DNA from: an uncultured Campylobacter sp.
Lineage (GTDB): Bacteria > Campylobacterota > Campylobacteria > Campylobacterales > Campylobacteraceae
Assembly (NCBI GenBank): GCA_945873855.1
Contig: CAMCEN010000013.1
Coordinates: 1-43,066, forward strand
Direction: 5' to 3'
Length of the DNA stretch: 43,066 nt
Part shown: one piece after another, positions 41,196 to 43,066 of the stretch
Layout: each line of letters starts with the position of its first letter
How positions within the stretch are numbered: the stretch's first letter is position 1
Position numbers and translations under genes: made by a program
Notes under the pieces: generated by a model
Database searches by the model: none
Told to the model about the DNA's origin: nothing
What the model saw: the letters and a program-made list of their open reading frames with translations, nothing else

Positions 41196-42728
41196 ATGAA
41201 AATCTTGACAAAAATATTTTTGTTCTCGTTTGTAGCTAGTGCCTCGTTAGCTGCTAATACAAGCAAAGTAAATTTAAAAGAATTACAAGAGCAAATCGCA
41301 AGCTTACAGGCCCAAGTTAATGAGCTAAAAGCCTCTAGCGCAAACAATAACAACGAAAAAGTTCAAAAACAAATTGATGAACTTCAAGACAGAGTCGATG
41401 AAAATGAGCTAAACGTAGCGCTTAGCAAGGTAAAAATGGGACTTGATTTTACCGTTGGTGGTGCTAGTGTGCATGGCAAAATAGGTGGTGTAAAGAGTAA
41501 TAATGAAAACAAATGGGCAACAGAAGTTCATCTAAATCTCAACGCTCAAATTAACGACCGCACTAGATTTACAGGTCGCCTTGCTATGGCAAAATACTGG
41601 GGAAATATGGGCAATAGAACCTTTATAGGCGATTATGAGGGTGGCAGAAACCCTCAGGGCAACTCTGTTGTGTATCTTGATAGAGCTTACATAGACTATG
41701 ACATCATCCCAGATGTCTTTGTGGCTACTATCGGTCGCCAGCCAGGTACCGACGGTCCAGGCTCAAACCTACGCAACAGCTCAGTGCGTATGAGTACCTA
41801 TCCAGCAATGCTAGTAAATGCTATGGGCGATGCCTTGGTGCTTACTTATAAACCACAGAGTCTAAAAGACTATAGCGCAGCTTTTCGTGCTGGATATATC
41901 CGTTTTTATCAAGGCTCAGAGATTGATATAGAAGGTGGTAGAAATCTACTTGGTACCCAAAAGGGCAAAGACTCAAATTTGTATTTGCTAATGGCTGAGG
42001 GTGAGCTGCCGCTTGGAGATTTTGGTAAAAACTTGTTTATTTTAAGCTACATTCACGGCGATAAATACTCACTACCTATAAATACAAATCTGCGAAGTAC
42101 ATCATTAAAAATTCTAGATGATACTTATAATCTAGGAAATAATGATTTATTGAACCTACATTTTGAGAGTTCAAACACCTTTGGCTCACCATTTAGCTGG
42201 TTTGTCTCAGCTAGCTACTACCGTGGCTCAAAAGGCGTTGATAACTCAGAAAAAATGAAAGCAGATATAGCCTCAAACCTAAGTATAGTAACTGCAATGG
42301 GGCAAATCATGGAAAATGTAACACCAGGTAGCCAGACAATAGCGCAGACTACCCTCGCTGGTATACAAAATGAAGTTTTGCAAAGTGGCGCATTAAACTG
42401 GAATAACAAAGACGCTTGGGCTATTCACATCGGAGCACGCTATGATTTTACCGAGGCATTTAATCTTGGCTTTGAGTTCTTTCACGGTAGCAAGTACTGG
42501 GTTGCGCTCTCTCGCCCTGGTATAAATGACCCACTAGATTTTAGAAATACACGAGGAAATGTTTATGATATTTATGCTATTTGGCGGCTTGATTTGAATC
42601 AGTATTTGCGCTTTGCCTACACTCATATAGATTATCAATATGCAAACAGTAGCATTCCTGTTGGTGGGACTTATAAGGTAAACGATAAAGCAAATATATT
42701 TTCACTCTTTTATAATGTGAGATTTTAG
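41196..42728 (+). CDS. DUF3373-type outer-membrane beta-barrel protein (porin-like)
   Basis: I start it at the ATG at 41196 behind GGAG; the protein has 510 residues. It has a signal peptide (MKILTKIFLFSFVASASLAA), then a coiled coil at about 25-75 (LKELQEQIASLQAQVNELKA), a trimerisation segment as in other Campylobacterota barrels. After it come alternating strands ending in a C-terminal aromatic strand (IFSLFYNVRF). The stretch VYLDRAYIDYD with IGRQPGTDGPGSN and STYPAMLVNAMGDAL fits DUF3373 proteins as I recall them, better than the PorA/MOMP family. The role is probably diffusion of small solutes. The next gene follows without a gap. Confidence 0.8.
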   Translation: MKILTKIFLFSFVASASLAANTSKVNLKELQEQIASLQAQVNELKASSANNNNEKVQKQIDELQDRVDENELNVALSKVKMGLDFTVGGASVHGKIGGVKSNNENKWATEVHLNLNAQINDRTRFTGRLAMAKYWGNMGNRTFIGDYEGGRNPQGNSVVYLDRAYIDYDIIPDVFVATIGRQPGTDGPGSNLRNSSVRMSTYPAMLVNAMGDALVLTYKPQSLKDYSAAFRAGYIRFYQGSEIDIEGGRNLLGTQKGKDSNLYLLMAEGELPLGDFGKNLFILSYIHGDKYSLPINTNLRSTSLKILDDTYNLGNNDLLNLHFESSNTFGSPFSWFVSASYYRGSKGVDNSEKMKADIASNLSIVTAMGQIMENVTPGSQTIAQTTLAGIQNEVLQSGALNWNNKDAWAIHIGARYDFTEAFNLGFEFFHGSKYWVALSRPGINDPLDFRNTRGNVYDIYAIWRLDLNQYLRFAYTHIDYQYANSSIPVGGTYKVNDKANIFSLFYNVRF

Positions 42729-42971
42729 ATGAGACTAACGGTAATTTTTTTAACCTTTATTGCTACTTTTACTTTGCTAAGCGCGGCTGATTGTTCATCT
42801 CTTATTACTAAATATGACGCACCAGACCCAGCTAAAAAGACCATGGCACAAATTTCTCGCTGGATAGAGCGCAAAGTCTCTGATAATCCAGGCGATGCTA
42901 AAGAACTAGAAGCCTGTCTCATCGCTGGCGCTGCTGATAATCCAAACAAAGAACAAGTCGCCGGAAAATAA
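42729..42971 (+). CDS. Small secreted protein, function unknown
   Basis: The 80-residue protein has a signal peptide (MRLTVIFLTFIATFTLLSAA) and a mature part of about 60 residues with two cysteines (ADCSSLI and LEACLIAG) and no CxxCH haem motif. The start codon immediately follows the stop of the outer-membrane protein gene, so the two are co-translated. That suggests a periplasmic accessory of the barrel protein. It is not recognised. Confidence 0.65.
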   Translation: MRLTVIFLTFIATFTLLSAADCSSLITKYDAPDPAKKTMAQISRWIERKVSDNPGDAKELEACLIAGAADNPNKEQVAGK

Positions 42972-42977
42972 TTTTTT

Positions 42978-43066
42978 AGGAATTCTAGAATTCCTAAAAT
43001 CTAGAATTCCAAAAATCTCAGCTAGGAATTCTAGAATTCCTAAGTTAGAATTCCAAAAGCAAAGCT
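42978..43066. repeat. GAATTC palindromes at the right edge
   Basis: Two exact GAATTCTAGAATTC copies and half copies fill the last 90 bases after the small secreted protein gene. Confidence 0.85.

Noticed and set aside
41196-42728. PorA/MOMP, the Campylobacter major outer-membrane protein
   Set aside because: The coiled-coil head and the GRQPGTDGP segment fit DUF3373 proteins better; a porin role is kept only as likely.

Overview
The window looks like chromosomal DNA of a Campylobacter or a close relative (Campylobacterota). The supporting signs are an A+T-rich genome with short tight operons, an OmpR-type regulator whose probable target box matches the C. jejuni PhosR box, a sigma-54 promoter of the Campylobacter type in front of flgH, the short Pta form beside AckA, a DUF3373-type outer-membrane protein, and heptosyltransferase/GT4 genes of a lipooligosaccharide locus. 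I cannot name the species.

Layout. Positions 1-600 hold a broken relaxase fragment of Gram-positive conjugative-element type, then A+T-rich DNA. From 601 to 6979 runs a plus-strand housekeeping cluster: folD, lepB, rpiB, a coiled-coil membrane protein, apt, a DedA protein, pepA and ychF. The hydrogenase maturation genes are split: hypB is at 7168, while hypC and hypD are at 15618-17325. Between them lie an M.EcoRI-like methyltransferase overlapping a DUF262-HNH nuclease gene (minus strand), the phosphate transporter pstSCAB with a probable PhosR box, and a two-component pair. A decayed cytosine methyltransferase start lies between hypC and hypD. From 17739 to 22990, on the minus strand, are an EAL phosphodiesterase with a PocR-domain pseudokinase, and a four-gene operon (C40 lipoprotein, rhomboid protease, DUF455 protein, SixA-like phosphatase). 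Then come murA, two related small membrane proteins, a four-gene glycosyltransferase/ligase operon, a tRNA-Glu and a polysaccharide deacetylase. Next are an 895-residue secreted protein of unknown function and pepD. A five-tRNA array with a textbook promoter follows, then flgH, pta-ackA, a SAM methyltransferase, an outer-membrane porin-like gene and a small secreted protein.

The most striking property is the intergenic DNA. The palindrome GAATTCTAGAATTC, which is two EcoRI-type GAATTC sites around TCTAGA, occurs about 27 times in exact form by hand count, plus many partial copies. Most copies lie just after stop codons or between convergent genes. Some sit inside genes and are translated as Asn-Ser-Arg-Ile-Pro. 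The same window encodes a protein that looks, over most of its length, like the EcoRI methyltransferase, whose classical target is GAATTC. Longer gaps are mosaics of this palindrome with other short families: GTCATTGCGAG...GAAGCAATCTC elements, GTCATCC...GGATCTC hairpins with compensating stems, G-run elements, and a larger inverted element present twice. A further family has two members here, with a constant loop of 22 bases and stems that differ in sequence but remain complementary.

All functional statements rest on motif reading by eye; no database or folding program was used.
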